64,000 nt of DNA from Parietichytrium sp. I65-24A (GCA_012862575.1 BLSF01000026.1:14657-78656), one strand, 5' to 3'; shown: positions 40,794 to 53,374, numbered from the stretch's first letter. Numbers and translations are program-made. The notes: generated from the letters alone by a model not told the origin.

Positions 40794-42413
40794 CCTCTCT
40801 TTTTTACCAAGCTCCTTTGCTCTCCCGTTTGGGTTCTGCCTTTCAGCTTGCAAACAGCCCTTCGTGCTTTTAGAGATTCTCCGTTGCGTCCTAGTAGCGG
40901 CAAAACTTGACAGTTGAGAGAACTCATTCTTCCGAAGCTTGGTTTCCCTCTCAGAACGGATTCGGGCGGATTCGGACACTCTCGGGTGCTTGAATGATCG
41001 AACCAACTCTCACCCTTCCACTTTGGCATGGTGCTCTAGTAGTTACCACAGATTCCACGGATGAGAGGATGGGAGAGAGGCCTCTCTCTATCCATCAGAG
41101 TGCACATGACAAATGTCGTGCCAGCTAGTGCACCACGCCGTCCATTCGCACCCACGGCCTACTGAGACGTGGCGCTCATTGGATGAGCACTTTACCAGTG
41201 CTCAGTGCTCACAGTCGGCACTGTGCGCTTCTTGGAGGCGAACGAACGAATTGTGCAAACATCGCGGAGTGACGAAAGGCTTTCAGAATTCAGAACAGAA
41301 TTTAGAATCCAGAATTCAGATTCTTGCTCATGGCGCAGGTCAAGGTTTGAACCAATTTCTTTCGGCAGGCATTCTTCACTTCCAATCGAAGCACGCGAAC
41401 GTCTCTCAAGGAAAATGTTTGGATTCTAGTTCCGTGCGACTTGTGAGACTTGTGTAGTTTGTGCATTAGGTGAGATGGTACTCTGTTCAAACAGCCGAGA
41501 CAAAATCTTCCGCTCTAACGCGCTCGAATCCCTTCGCGCGCAACGAAAATTGTCCTCAAGCTCTTCAGTTACCAACTTTTCACTTGGTTTTCCCCTGGTT
41601 TTCCCTTTTCTCCCTTCTCCTTTCTCCTTGGTCGACTTGAAAGTGATCGCGTGCAGCTGCACCGACCTTGACTTGTGCACATGTATCCACCCACCCACCC
41701 ACCCACACCACACCTAATGATTCTGAAGACTAAAAAGCTTTTCGCAATGTGCAAATATGTGCAACAACAAATTTCCAAAGGCTGTGAGTCCGGACCACCA
41801 CGACATCGCACGACATTTGCGTTCTCACCCACTCGACATACTCAAGTGTATCTCGTATCTCAGTGTACTTTTTGTACTTGGGCTCACTTTCACTACCGGT
41901 ACTAGTACCGGTACTGGCTGCGAGTAGTGGTACTGCCCCTCACGTCATTTGTCGCCACACACTCAGCCGCAGTCTAGGTTACTACTAGCGTCCAAGCAAA
42001 ATTCTTGGCTAGCCGTAACCGTAGTGTGTTCCATGTGTTCCATGTGTCAATGCACAAGTGGCGCAAGTTGCGATGATGACGAATGACGAATCTCAAACAA
42101 CGAAAAAGCAACGGCGAGAACCCGGACCGGCGGGATAGGAACCGGACTTTGGCTGGATTCCGGTTCTTCCTTCGAACTGATGTGCCTTTCCATTTGTCGC
42201 GACCGAGCTCGGTCGAGCCAAGTCGTTGTTGGGAGAATTGTAGAGACGAGGGAGGGGAAAAGAAACTGAGCACTAAAAAATTGTAAAACAAATTATTTTC
42301 TTGGACAAAAAAGAAGAGCATAGAAGAACACTCAAACACAGTCTCTCAGGACCGACGTCAGCATGTGAGACCATCGCCCGGGGAAAGTTTCCTGCAGATG
42401 CAACTCCAATCTA
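40794..42413. other. 1.6 kb spacer between the dioxygenase-DOMON gene and Sec16
   Basis: It holds a GAATTCAGA cluster (41285-41320), a (ccca)n repeat (41687-41708) and a perfect 20-bp palindrome (41894-41913). It should contain the promoter of the dioxygenase gene on the left and the Sec16 3' end on the right. No coding sequence supported. Confidence 0.55.
41894..41913. repeat. Perfect 20-bp palindrome TACCGGTACTAGTACCGGTA
   Basis: The sequence equals its own reverse complement over 20 bases and is built from two inverted TACCGGTA halves around CTAG. It is the longest example seen of the GTAC-centred palindromes that recur in the intergenic DNA. Confidence 0.95.
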
Positions 42414-45400
42414 CTAGTTTGCCTCCTGATTGCCCTGTTGCGGAGGACCTCCAGGAGGCATTGGAGGTCTTCCGTCAGTGTTTTGCGGAGGCATCATCGG
42501 ATTTGGCGGCATCACGGGAGGCATGCCGGAACCTGGAGCGGTTTCTGGTCTCTGGACCACGTTGCCAGAGTTCACAAACGGGTTCACATAGCGGGACTTG
42601 GATGCACCTTTTCGGAGACCAGCGCCTGCACTGAATTGTGGCATAGGAGGTCCGCTCGGCCCACCCGCAGGCCCGGCCGCGCCTCCCGGAGCATCGCCCG
42701 GCGCTCCAGGCGGTGCGGACGAGGGACGAAAGTCGGACATTTTTGGAGGAGCTTTAGGAGCCGCATCCGCGCCTGCATTGCCATCCTCCCCAGGAAAGAT
42801 CCATCTGCCTTTGGCTTCGTCAAAGTATGCCTCCAGCTCCTTGCCGGTTTTGGCCATAGTCGCGTTTCCGACTGGAACGAGAGAATGTAGAGCTCGGTCC
42901 TTGAGTGATTGGAGCAAGCTTCCAGAGAACCAACCAGCTGCTTTTGGGTTCGCACCCTTTTTGCCATCCTTCTTTTCTTCCGATTTCTCGCCTTTGTCCT
43001 CCTCCCGGGCGTTCTTAGCCGGATCCCCGCCTGGAATCTCTTGCGAAGGGTTAGGCGGCGGCGGAGGGAAACCTCCACTCCCTAAGCCCTCCGACGGCAG
43101 AGGGGGCATCACGCCGGCCGGGCCGGCTTCTGGATGCGGAAAGTTGGTTGAGTTTGGCGGCTCGGACATACCCTGATTCGCATGCTGAGGAGCAGGCGAA
43201 GGAGCGCGAAAGTCTTGCGGAGCAGATTCAAAACTGTCCTGCTGATGGCTCTCCTGTCTCCTTGACTCCGCAGATGCGAACGAACCTTGCTTTCCGCTCT
43301 GATTTCGCTTGGAAAAGAGCCCAAAACCGCTGAACGGAATCCAACTTCCCTGCTGTTGTGGCTCGGCCTCCAAACCGAGGGTCTGCCTCTCGCATTGCAT
43401 AAGTCGGTCTGCAAATATCTTTAGCTGCTTCTGGAAAGCCACGGGAAACACTCCATTCTTCCTTGGGCTCCCCTTCCGCGATGGCGAGCGCGCTTTGACA
43501 GTTTCCTGAATGGTCTTAACCCACTCGAAAGACTCCTTGACTGCACCAACGTCGGCAAGCCACATTGCGTAAACCAGGCGGTATGGTTGAAAAGAATCAA
43601 AGTTGTAGTATTGATTTCTCCTTTCTTGCGAATGAACATAAATTTCTGTCCGCTGAATGCTGTCCATGTTGACAAAGTCAAGTGGAGATATCCATGCCTT
43701 GTGGTCCCCTCCAAGAAGAACGATCCGAGAACCACTCGTGGAGTTCAACGGCACACCAGCTGCGAGAAAACACACGTGCGCCGCACACACATTCCCAGTC
43801 AACGCCCAGAGTTTGTCTCCTAAACCTGACATGACCTCCGGATCCCCAGGGGTCCTGTTTGCCAGCATAGCAGCCAGAGTTCTTTTCCAGGTGTTCCTGA
43901 GGTAGGACTCTTCGGTTTCTGGGGACTCTGGCACATTTGCCCCTCGCGTCACCTCCTCCTCCGCACCGAGCGTTGGCGAACCTGCCAACTCTTCATTGCC
44001 GTCCATTGATTGGACTTCAGGCTCCAAACTTTTTTCCTCGACAACTTGGCCGTCGTCGCCCTCATTTGCGACACCCTCGTCTGCATCAAGAGGCTGTGAC
44101 TCTGCTGCGCGATCCGCACCTTCCCGGTGCTCCCCGTCGTTCTGCCCAATGGAAGGGTGAGTTGCCAGGTCTGGCTCGTTCTTCGACTGCTCCGTTTCAG
44201 CAATATCTGTAGACTGGGATTCAGGAAGCGTGGAGAGAGTCTCGGCTGCGGGTGCCTCGCACGCTTCCTCAGGCAGAGCGCTTGAAGTCAGCTGCGCGAC
44301 AATGGATTGTTCTGGAAAATCAAGGGCGTTGTCCGAGAGGCCAGCGAAGAGCATCATGAGCGTCCGTGACTGACTTGCCGCGGGCATCGTAGCGTTAATG
44401 AATCGCTCCACTACTCGCCGATAAGCAGCCACACTCACGAAGTTGCTTATCACAAGAGCTTGCGCCCAAAGCTCACACTCCACAGCTTTGACAACAGCCC
44501 CTTCTCTGTCCCCACTCATGAGCAGAGAGTCGATCTCCACCATGGCTCGAGACATCGACTCGCGAGACATCGAGTTGTGTTGCATCACACCGGCCCCAAT
44601 CGCTCGCGCAACCTTAGCAGACTCCGCGTCACTGTCCTCGGACGACATCTCCGAGAGAATAGATATGAAATCCCGTAGAACGTCAGGTCGTTGCAAATCT
44701 CCATCGCCTCTCACCAAGAGCTCAAGGGTTTTCCACAGAATGTGGCTTGCACTAGAACACTCTGCCTCATGAGATATGACCTTGTTCAGAAAATGCAGCA
44801 GCGCATCACCATTTACACTTGGGCAAGACACCAACGGTCCTGGAAAAGAGCGGTATACCTCTGCCTCAGAGTGGCAGATGGAGCTGAAATTATACATGCG
44901 AATATTATCTTTGCGCAGAGAAGAGTTCCGTCGAGCAGAGCTGCCGGTGTCGTTCGTGCTCTGCGAATCATCATTATCCCCGACAGGATTCAAAGACGTT
45001 AACTTGAGTCTTTGCTGCGGAAACATCGTCACAAGACGCCCTCCAAAACCCCACGATACAATGGCGTGAGGTGGTCTTCCATCCCCTCTCTGAATGTTCC
45101 CGAGCCCAATCACCGAGTTGCTCGGCATGGTAGAGGACGTGGCGTCATAAGAAGATGCGCTGCCCCGACGGGGAAGTATACCAGTCAAGAGCGCCTCTGA
45201 TCTCGGCGACTTGACGCCGCCCGAGTCGCCATTATCCACTGGACCATTTTGGTACCCAAAATCCACCCCAAAGCTTATTTCCGCTTCGTTTGGCGATTGG
45301 ACGCCATATTGTTGGCCTGACGTTGTAGCGTCCTCTTGATAGTACTGAGCGTTGTTCTCTTGAGGAGCAGAGTTGCCAAAATCGCCCATCATAAAAGCAG

Positions 45401-48400
45401 TCTCGCCCTCGTTCTCTACGTATTGCGGCTGCATTTGCATTTGCATTCCTTGAGAGTTGTAATTAGAAGGCGTTCCAATGGAGTGTTGGGGCATGTGGGC
45501 GTCCATACTCGCCCTTCGCTGCGCGAATGGTTGTTGCCCGTCCATGTAGCCCGCTGCTTGAGAAGGGTGCGACCCATAGGAGCCTAGGGAAGCCCTCCGA
45601 TTCGGTCCGGCTTGGTAGCCACCTTGTTGAAACTCGCCCCCTCCTTGCACGTAAGGGTTCTGACCACTTGCAGATCCGAAAGAACCGATCGATGAGTGCC
45701 TCGAGCGCGTCTCTGAGTATTCCATCTGTGGCTGTTGCATCGAACCATACTGGCCCGGATGTGTCATTTGAGGTTGCTCGAGTGGTCGCAGATGCTGCTG
45801 GAACTGCATATCATAGTGCTGCTGTGGCGCCTCGTAGTGCTGTTGCGTCATAGTATTGCTTCCATTAAATCCGCCAAACCCTCTCGCGGAGTTGTCGGCG
45901 TGACTTCCAAAGCTTTGCGAGGGTTGACGAGGTGGCAACTCGTCAAAATAAGTCTGGCTGTTCCGATGGCCGCTCGCGGTGCTCATGCTGCGCGATTTGC
46001 TCGGGCTATGTGAGAATAGATCGGCTGCTGAGCTTTCAGCATGCCGCGAGTCTACCGTTGGAGCGACAAATGGGTCTGCATCGTCTGACCCAGCCCCGAA
46101 CAAGTTGTCTCCAAGCGGAGGCGTCTTTGGTGAAGAGCCAATTGCGGTGCTTGAGATCTTTTGAGACGGGCTTGGCACAGGCGTGCCGAAGAGGGAGGGC
46201 GATCCTTGCGCTCCGTCAAACAGGGACGGCGAACCAGATCCCCCTTCTTCGTTCGACGGAAATAGAGATGGGGAAGCACTGTCGCCCTGAGGCGGTGAGG
46301 CCGGAAACAGATCAGTCGAACTCTCGACATTTAGTTGTTCGATGTGGGTCTCTTCACTCGCCAGTGGCGTTTGATCCTCGCTCGTGTTTACCCCGTCAGC
46401 CCCACTCACAACATTATCATTCAACTGGCCCTGTGGATCCGAAGAGTCCATGTCGAAGAGGTGCGCAGTGGGGGACTTCTCAGTTGACTCTCCAAAAAAA
46501 TCACCAGCAGAACTCGGCGATTCGCCAAAGTTGATTGCAGCAGGCGAGCCGGGAGTGGGGCCAGCATCGTGACTCTCGCTAGCGATTGGAGCGTTCTCCG
46601 CAGCCGATTCAGCATCATGGGCAAAGTGTTCACTGACTGACGTCGACTCTCCTTTCAGACCGGGGCTGACAGCATCGTTTGATGGAAAAAGAGATGGGGA
46701 AGCACTGTCGCCTTGAGGCGGTGAGGCCGGAAACAGATCAGTCGAACTCTCGACATTTAGTTGTTCGATGTGGGTCTCTTCACTCGCCAGTGGCGTTTGA
46801 TCCTCGCTCGTGTTTACCCCGTCGGCCCCGCTCACAACATTATCATTCAACTGGCCCTGTGAATCCGAAGAGTCCATGTCGAAGAGGTGCGCAGTGGGGG
46901 ACTTCTCTGTTGACTCTCCAAAAAAATCACCAGCAGCATTCGGAGATTCGCCAAAGTTGATTGCTGCAGGCGAGCCGGGAGTGGGGCCAGCATCATGACT
47001 CTCGCTAGCGATTGGAGCGTTTTCCGCAGCTGATTCAGTATCAAGGGCAACGTGCTCACTGGCTGACGTCGACTCTTGTTCAAGACCAGGGCTGAATGTA
47101 TCGTGAGCAGAAGGAGCATCCTCTGAGGATATATTTGCACCAGACGGACTGGTCTCAGACGTTGCAAAAAGGTCGTTTGAAGACGCGGTATCCTGTGTTG
47201 TACTTTCCCCAACAATTGAATCATTGGCGAAGCGTGGCTCCTCAGATGTCTCCAGCATAGAAGGCTGCGTCGTGCTGGTAAAATTTGAATCGATGGCAGG
47301 CGACTTTATACTATCTAGATCACGTAATGCGCTCTGTTGTGATACGTGAGGAGAACCACTAAAGAGCTCGTCCGCAGAGCGTGGCTCCTCTTGGGTCTCA
47401 AGAAGTGTTGGGGGCGCCGGGCTTGCCGAGAATGCTCCGATTGAACCACTCGTCGGACTTTTGGAGGGTGAAGCTGCCTGAACTGTTTGTGTCGGGCTTG
47501 ACAGGGATGTACCGAACAACTCGTTCGAAGAGGACTCTTGCCAAGTCTGGGAAGGGCCGCCAAAGAGCTCATTTGCGGATCGCGGTTCCTCTGCTGCGCC
47601 AAATGTTGGGAACGGCGCTGGACTATTAGGGTGTTCGCCAAACGCGTTACTCATGAGGCTGTTTGAAGGCGAGGCTGCTTGGAACTCCTCTCCTTGACTC
47701 GACGAAGATGTGCCAAAAAAGTCATTTGAAGACGTCTCTTGCGAAGCCTGAGGCGGATCACCAAAGAGCTCGTTCGCGGATCGCGGTTCCTCTGAGGCTC
47801 CAAATGCAGAGGGCGGAGTAGGACTTGAAGAGGGCGCGCCGATGGAACCACTCGTGGGACTCTTTGACGGCGATGCTGCTTGGAATGGCTGTTGTGGGCT
47901 CGATGGAGGTGCGCCAAAAAAGTCCCCGGACGATGTCTCTTGCGAATTATGCTGCGCACCACTGAAGAGTTCATTTGCGGATTCGTCGGCAGCGCCAAGT
48001 GCTGGACTGCTAGGTTGCCCGCCAATCGAGTTGATCGAAGGGCTCTTTGACGGCGATGCCGCTTGGAATGGTTGTTGTGGGCTCGATGGAGGTGCACCAA
48101 AAAAGTTACCGGACGACGTCTCTTGCGAGTTGTGCTGCGCACCACTGAAGAGTTCATTTGCGGATTCGTCGGCAGCGCCAAGTGTTGGACTGTTAGGTTG
48201 CCCGCCAATCGAGTTGATCGAAGGGCTCTTTGCTGGAGATGCTACTTGGAATGGCTGTTCTGGGCTCGACGGAGGTGCGCCACCACCAAATGACTCGGTC
48301 GCGGAGCGCAAATGCTCTGTTGTTTCGAAAGCTGATGGCGGCGCCGGACTAGTGGGAGGCGCGGCTGTGGATCCAGCCATCGGGCTCGCAGAAGGAGAAG

Positions 48401-49943
48401 CTGCGGTGAACGATTGTCCTGGGCTTGGTTGGGATTCCCCAAAAAATTCATTCGAAGTAGTTTGAGACGCCTCTTCAAACTTCTCTTGCGCAGATCTTGG
48501 CTCCTCTGTGATTCCGAGCGCTGACTCACTTGGAGGCTGTCTTGAGCTAGAGATGGGTGAGCCCGCAAACTCATTTGAAGAAGACTCTGGAAGAGTGATG
48601 GTCTGTGCCGGGCTGAAGGGGCCTCCGTCTGCGGATCCAGTCACCGGGCTCCTAGAAGGAGAAGCTGCGTTGAACGATTGTCCTGGACTTGGTTGGGATT
48701 CACCAAAAAATTCATTTGAAGCAATGTGAGACGCCTCCCCAAACATCTCTTGAGCAGATCTCGGCTCCCCTGCTGTTTCGGAAGCTGGGCTGCGAGGATC
48801 TGAAGTGAATGTGGTACTGGTAATAGCCTGAGCCTCGGCGGGCGAGGAGGTATAATCTCCGAGAAATGCGTGGTCCGTTTCTTCTACGCTCTGGTCCTGG
48901 ACCGCTTCAACTGAGCTCGTCGCCTGCTCATGGTGCCCATCCTTTGCAAGGCTATGCAGATCTTGGGTACATTCTGTTCCTTTTTCTTCTCCCAAAACCT
49001 TCATGGATTGCGAAATGTCTGCGGGAGGTGGATCTTCGACGCTGCTTTCAAAAGTCCCGACTGCATCTTGATGAAATTGCTCGGTGGACTGCTCCTGAGA
49101 AGGCTCTTTAGTAGAGCCTTCTTCCCCAGTCGACTCCCTTGCAAAGTTGGTACCGGCTGCTGGAGACCCAATTTCCATATGGAGATCACTTTCAGTCTCG
49201 AGGGGCGACGAACTGCTTTGCTGTCGCTGAGAGCTTTCAAACGCTGCGTCGTACTCTGCGCCAGAGTTATGATCAGATGATTTACGTGGAGATGTCAGTT
49301 CAGGGTCGTCAACTGGTTCTGCCATAGCTCCTTCAGCATCGAGCTCTCTGCCAGTGCTGGGGATAGTGTCTATCGCTTGAGCATGAGTGTGCTCAGTGGT
49401 GGACTCGTGCTCACGATCTATGTCGTCTGAAGCAACACCAGAAGGCCCTCCTATTGGGGTCTCGATTTGCGGTGTGTCTGCCACCCCGGTCACCTCGTCT
49501 TCGCCATTCCCTTGCTGAAACCAAGTTCCCGTTTCTTGTTCATTGGAGTACATCTGGTGCTCTTGAGAGGTGTACTCTTGCGGGTAATCGCCGTGCTGCT
49601 CCTGGCTATAGTACTGCTCTTGATTTCCATACTGCCCGTGATCGTAATTTTGCTGATCTTGGTACTGATGGTTCGTGCCGTGATCGTAATTCTGCTGTTC
49701 TTGTAGTCCTGGCTGTTGATAAGTTCCGTCGTAATGCTCTTGGCTGGTGTGGTCATACTGGTGCTCTTGCTGCTGGGTATTATATGAGCCATCGGTCTCA
49801 TTATATCCCCACGCGCCTCCGATGTTCTGTTCGCCATCATAGAACCCATGAGCATTTGACATCCCGTTGCTTTCCTCGGTCCCAATCCCAGCCCCGGCCT
49901 CGGTTCCATCGTCGGGTACTGCATCAAGCCCGAATTCGGCCAT
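42414..49943 (-). CDS. SEC16: Sec16 scaffold of COPII ER exit sites, 2509 aa
   Basis: Sec16 marks ER exit sites and scaffolds COPII (Sec23/24, Sec13/31) assembly. The diagnostic parts are in the second half. HAIVSWGFGGRLVTMFPQ (about 1625) opens the central conserved domain, followed by the helical ACE1-type solenoid with PGPLVSC, a GDREGAVVKAVECELWAQAL repeat and LWALTGNVCAAHVCFLAAGV (about 2050), ending FEWVKTI (about 2145). Near the C-terminus KELEAYFDEAKGRWIFPGED and a proline-rich tail match Sec16 C-termini that bind Sec23. The N-terminal 1600 residues are low complexity: a Gln/Tyr/His-rich start, then repeats around SPSKSP and NELF/NDFF motifs, including a 142-residue tandem duplication. 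The first in-frame ATG is at 49943. The size suits Sec16 (1000-2400 aa). Confidence 0.92.
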   Translation of the reverse strand: MAEFGLDAVPDDGTEAGAGIGTEESNGMSNAHGFYDGEQNIGGAWGYNETDGSYNTQQQEHQYDHTSQEHYDGTYQQPGLQEQQNYDHGTNHQYQDQQNYDHGQYGNQEQYYSQEQHGDYPQEYTSQEHQMYSNEQETGTWFQQGNGEDEVTGVADTPQIETPIGGPSGVASDDIDREHESTTEHTHAQAIDTIPSTGRELDAEGAMAEPVDDPELTSPRKSSDHNSGAEYDAAFESSQRQQSSSSPLETESDLHMEIGSPAAGTNFARESTGEEGSTKEPSQEQSTEQFHQDAVGTFESSVEDPPPADISQSMKVLGEEKGTECTQDLHSLAKDGHHEQATSSVEAVQDQSVEETDHAFLGDYTSSPAEAQAITSTTFTSDPRSPASETAGEPRSAQEMFGEASHIASNEFFGESQPSPGQSFNAASPSRSPVTGSADGGPFSPAQTITLPESSSNEFAGSPISSSRQPPSESALGITEEPRSAQEKFEEASQTTSNEFFGESQPSPGQSFTAASPSASPMAGSTAAPPTSPAPPSAFETTEHLRSATESFGGGAPPSSPEQPFQVASPAKSPSINSIGGQPNSPTLGAADESANELFSGAQHNSQETSSGNFFGAPPSSPQQPFQAASPSKSPSINSIGGQPSSPALGAADESANELFSGAQHNSQETSSGDFFGAPPSSPQQPFQAASPSKSPTSGSIGAPSSSPTPPSAFGASEEPRSANELFGDPPQASQETSSNDFFGTSSSSQGEEFQAASPSNSLMSNAFGEHPNSPAPFPTFGAAEEPRSANELFGGPSQTWQESSSNELFGTSLSSPTQTVQAASPSKSPTSGSIGAFSASPAPPTLLETQEEPRSADELFSGSPHVSQQSALRDLDSIKSPAIDSNFTSTTQPSMLETSEEPRFANDSIVGESTTQDTASSNDLFATSETSPSGANISSEDAPSAHDTFSPGLEQESTSASEHVALDTESAAENAPIASESHDAGPTPGSPAAINFGESPNAAGDFFGESTEKSPTAHLFDMDSSDSQGQLNDNVVSGADGVNTSEDQTPLASEETHIEQLNVESSTDLFPASPPQGDSASPSLFPSNDAVSPGLKGESTSVSEHFAHDAESAAENAPIASESHDAGPTPGSPAAINFGESPSSAGDFFGESTEKSPTAHLFDMDSSDPQGQLNDNVVSGADGVNTSEDQTPLASEETHIEQLNVESSTDLFPASPPQGDSASPSLFPSNEEGGSGSPSLFDGAQGSPSLFGTPVPSPSQKISSTAIGSSPKTPPLGDNLFGAGSDDADPFVAPTVDSRHAESSAADLFSHSPSKSRSMSTASGHRNSQTYFDELPPRQPSQSFGSHADNSARGFGGFNGSNTMTQQHYEAPQQHYDMQFQQHLRPLEQPQMTHPGQYGSMQQPQMEYSETRSRHSSIGSFGSASGQNPYVQGGGEFQQGGYQAGPNRRASLGSYGSHPSQAAGYMDGQQPFAQRRASMDAHMPQHSIGTPSNYNSQGMQMQMQPQYVENEGETAFMMGDFGNSAPQENNAQYYQEDATTSGQQYGVQSPNEAEISFGVDFGYQNGPVDNGDSGGVKSPRSEALLTGILPRRGSASSYDATSSTMPSNSVIGLGNIQRGDGRPPHAIVSWGFGGRLVTMFPQQRLKLTSLNPVGDNDDSQSTNDTGSSARRNSSLRKDNIRMYNFSSICHSEAEVYRSFPGPLVSCPSVNGDALLHFLNKVISHEAECSSASHILWKTLELLVRGDGDLQRPDVLRDFISILSEMSSEDSDAESAKVARAIGAGVMQHNSMSRESMSRAMVEIDSLLMSGDREGAVVKAVECELWAQALVISNFVSVAAYRRVVERFINATMPAASQSRTLMMLFAGLSDNALDFPEQSIVAQLTSSALPEEACEAPAAETLSTLPESQSTDIAETEQSKNEPDLATHPSIGQNDGEHREGADRAAESQPLDADEGVANEGDDGQVVEEKSLEPEVQSMDGNEELAGSPTLGAEEEVTRGANVPESPETEESYLRNTWKRTLAAMLANRTPGDPEVMSGLGDKLWALTGNVCAAHVCFLAAGVPLNSTSGSRIVLLGGDHKAWISPLDFVNMDSIQRTEIYVHSQERRNQYYNFDSFQPYRLVYAMWLADVGAVKESFEWVKTIQETVKARSPSRKGSPRKNGVFPVAFQKQLKIFADRLMQCERQTLGLEAEPQQQGSWIPFSGFGLFSKRNQSGKQGSFASAESRRQESHQQDSFESAPQDFRAPSPAPQHANQGMSEPPNSTNFPHPEAGPAGVMPPLPSEGLGSGGFPPPPPNPSQEIPGGDPAKNAREEDKGEKSEEKKDGKKGANPKAAGWFSGSLLQSLKDRALHSLVPVGNATMAKTGKELEAYFDEAKGRWIFPGEDGNAGADAAPKAPPKMSDFRPSSAPPGAPGDAPGGAAGPAGGPSGPPMPQFSAGAGLRKGASKSRYVNPFVNSGNVVQRPETAPGSGMPPVMPPNPMMPPQNTDGRPPMPPGGPPQQGNQEAN
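46255..47106 (-). repeat. Two-unit 426-bp tandem duplication inside Sec16
   Basis: Units 46255-46680 and 46681-47106 lie head to tail with a period of 426 bp (142 codons) and are nearly identical over most of their length, drifting only toward one end. Both units encode a module starting with a FDMDSSD segment and containing the words EETHIEQLNVESS and SASPSLFPS. The reading frame is kept, so this is a recent in-frame duplication. Confidence 0.9.
47380..48740 (-). repeat. Degenerate ~180-bp coding repeats in Sec16
   Basis: At least six diverged copies of a unit of about 60 residues containing NELF or NDFFG, a run of SSP or SPQQ, FQAASPSKSP and a Gly/Pro-rich spacer. Two adjacent copies near 47880-48230 are almost identical. 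All keep frame. The unit carries Ser-Pro sites and short acidic-aromatic motifs. Confidence 0.8.
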
Positions 49944-51550
49944 TCTGCATCGACGCCTTTTATCGCACACTAATTGTTTGCCTCTTGTCTCCTGCCCACC
50001 GCTGAGGAATCAGATTCGATGGCAATAGTCCTGGAAGCTGATACACAGTCTCTTCAAAGCAGCCGACCCAGAATCTACACCCCACCACAAACGCACACGC
50101 AAGTTGGCAAGCAGTCCAATCTGAACCTGGTCAACCTCGTCAGGTTCTATCTTTCCTTAGATCCGTCCTTGGATCCGTAAACTCGTGAATCCCGTGAGCT
50201 TGCGTGCGTAAAACTCTTCCCAACCAACGCTTATTCAACAACGGCAACAGCAGCAGCAATAGCAATAGCAATAGCGGGATCTGCAACTGTGGGCTAGTCG
50301 CTTGGACTGCTGCACCGCTCGCGAACAGTTACGCGACTGTCGTGTCCGCGTACTCACGTTCCTTCGTGTTCCTTCGCGTTCCTTTGTGTTCCTTCGCGGC
50401 CGAGCGCAGGCTCACCGGTCCCACCGCGAGTACACTACCTGGTACTGAGTACTGACTGTGAAACAACGTTCTCTCTCTTTCTCTCTCTCTCTGTTTCCTT
50501 TTTTTCTGTTTCTCCTCACTGTTTTCTCATGTTTTCTCACTGTCTTTGCCGCACAGGAGTCTTAGGCGGTTCTCACCACGCTTACCGCCAGCCGCTACCA
50601 TCTGCTACCAGTTTGCAGAATTGCCTAGTTGTTTTTATCAGATCCTATCCGTTCCTGGCGTTAGTGTAGGTTTAGGAGTGTATAGCGATGGAGGGTAATT
50701 AGCTGTCAGGTGGAGGGGCTGGGTTAGTCGCGTTAGTAATGAGTCACTAACTTACTTGGACGTTGGCAGATATTGGCAGATGTTGGCAGCTGCAAGATGA
50801 TGCAAGAGCGTTAGGGTAACGAGTACAGTGGACTCAGTATGGTGGTGCTAGCGGCCAACTACTCTTCTACCTTAGAAGAAAGGTGGCCAGGTGGAAGATG
50901 TGGAAGACAAAAATGAAAGGAGATTGCGAGAGGAAGGAAACATTGTAAAGAATGCACAGCAGAGTTGCACAGACTCGTCTCGAGTAGATGAAGCACTGGT
51001 TTCGTTTAGGAATTGAGGAATCAGAACGGCCGGTTCTGACTGTGAGCACGAGAAAAAGTTGCTATTGCAATCAAAGTCCTTGGCTCTTCGTTTTGTATCA
51101 TTGCGATGATGGAGGAACAAAAGTTTGAAAAGTTTGTCGAAGGAGCTTCAAGTGACCGGCCGCGCGATAAAATAGAACACGGCGCTATGCAAGTTCTTCA
51201 GTCCATTTTTAGAACTACTTTTTATTTATATTCCCTGCGATCACGTACCGGTAGTTGACAATTTCGCAAATTAGAAAAGGAACCTCTTGCTGCTTCACAG
51301 TCGCACTTCAGTCGAGACTTGCGACATGCAGGATGCGACTGCGGCGGGGTCGATTTTCCAACTACTGTCCATTCTCGAGTACAGGAGAGGAGAGAGAACA
51401 CAAATGCTGGTCTGACGCTCTCAAGGTCGACTAGCGGACACACGATTTGAAAAGAAGTTGAATGGGAAATGAAATATCTAGCGAGTTTTTCGTATCCTGG
51501 ACGAGTGTAGACGATATAAAGAAAAAGAAATTAGAAGAAGGTGCAGCATA
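49944..51550. other. 1.6 kb spacer between Sec16 and MetAP2
   Basis: Left side: probable Sec16 promoter with agcagc/aatagc triplets (50246-50276) and (gttccttcgt)4 (50358-50399). A ct-rich run lies near 50466-50492. The right side should hold the MetAP2 3' UTR. Short open frames only; no gene recognised. Confidence 0.55.
50358..50399. repeat. (gttccttcgy)4 minisatellite upstream of Sec16
   Basis: Four 10-bp copies with single-base variation, about 415 bp upstream of the Sec16 ATG. Confidence 0.9.
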
Positions 51551-53161
<1,611 letters not shown>

Positions 53162-53340
53162 TCACCCCGTCTCGTCTTCTTTCTTCCTTCTTCCTTCTTC
53201 CGACAGCGTACGTGTGCTAGCTGTGGGTGTGCGATGTGTGGGGGGCGTTCTGCGTTCTGCGATGTGCGATGTGCGATGTGCGCAGTGAGGGCTTGCTTTT
53301 TGTTGGGATGATTTGAGAGTGTGTTTGCGCTGTGAGGAGC

Positions 53341-53344
<4 letters not shown>

Positions 53345-53374
<30 letters not shown>
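53345..53374. repeat. (ga)15 microsatellite upstream of MetAP2
   Basis: Uninterrupted dinucleotide repeat about 215 bp upstream of the MetAP2 ATG. Confidence 0.95.

Noticed and set aside
41341-41360. GGTTTGAACC-like word suggesting a tRNA T-arm
   Set aside because: No acceptor, D or anticodon arm could be folded around it on either strand; the similar ggttcaaac near 8000 fails as well.
42598-43176. Plus-strand frame antisense to the Sec16 C-terminus, rich in Gly/Pro
   Set aside because: Shadow of the proline-rich Sec16 tail; the minus-strand frame holds the conserved Sec16 motifs.
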